From the NCBI RefSeq assembly GCF_900590885.1, contig NZ_UUON01000051.1, forward strand, positions 588,331 through 652,330: a stretch of DNA of 64,000 nt, read 5' to 3'. The position numbers were made by a program, and so were the translations under genes. Under the pieces are notes generated by a model, which worked only from the letters and a program-made list of their open reading frames with translations, was not told the DNA's origin and searched no databases. Below are positions 63,984 through 64,000 of this stretch, piece after piece; the first letter of the stretch is position 1, and each line of letters opens with the position of its first letter. This DNA is from Pseudomonas viridiflava. GTDB taxonomy: Bacteria; Pseudomonadota; Gammaproteobacteria; Pseudomonadales; Pseudomonadaceae.

Positions 63984-64000
63984 AATTCTGTGTATCGGAC

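Noticed and set aside
1..64000. CRISPR arrays, tRNA genes, integrases, IS elements
   Set aside because: No direct-repeat arrays, cloverleaf-like sequences or transposase/integrase products were seen; the cdi island has no visible attachment repeats.

Overview
The window looks like chromosome of a fluorescent pseudomonad (Pseudomonas fluorescens group or close relative). It is GC-rich, carries many REP-type palindromes with the core TGGGAGGGGGCTTGCCCC, ends in a Pseudomonas-type 5S rRNA, and combines a pgaABCD operon, an mgo/pvf signal cluster and a Cup-type fimbrial operon. I cannot name the species.

Layout. 1-414: start of a membrane sensor gene running off the left edge, divergent from a five-gene chaperone-usher fimbrial operon (662-6761: pilin, chaperone, usher, two-domain tip adhesin, second chaperone). 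6781-9595: VWA lipoprotein, ECF sigma factor and probable anti-sigma factor. 9921-11735: a serralysin-family metalloprotease whose C-terminal secretion domain is duplicated. 11827-13029: two small lipoproteins. 13055-14597: RDD protein, signal peptidase I and a small membrane protein. 14625-26294: a contact-dependent inhibition / two-partner secretion locus (tpsB-cdiA plus a composite immunity region at its 3' end with two SUKH proteins and two mini-ORFs). 26748-33066: pgaDCBA for poly-N-acetylglucosamine. 33365-35642: DUF945 protein and an unknown membrane protein. 35724-40768: MarR-FUSC-DUF1656-HlyD-NodT efflux operon. 40993-45904: DUF2789, a GT-C glycosyltransferase, and a TPR-like protein coupled to a DUF3142-like protein. 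45933-49984: EmrB/EmrA/NodT tripartite pump. 50160-51080: LysR regulator. 51141-54787: TauD-like dioxygenase with an aliphatic-sulfonate/sulfate-ester type ABC importer, divergent from a GntR regulator at 55043. 56086-61667: the pvfABCD (mgoBCAD) operon for a diazeniumdiolate/pyrazine N-oxide signal. 61680-63560: chemoreceptor. 63868-63983: 5S rRNA with terminator.

Taken together this is a surface, social and environmental-interaction region: fimbriae, exopolysaccharide, CDI toxin delivery, a secreted protease and a small-molecule signal, interspersed with efflux pumps and sulfur scavenging. Many operons use 1-8 nt stop/start overlaps, implying translational coupling.

The most unusual item is a 59-codon gene (15429-15608) between the two immunity genes downstream of cdiA. 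Its product resembles the last 45 residues of the CdiA toxin but lacks the toxin's first histidine. All assignments are by reading the sequence; no database search was run.
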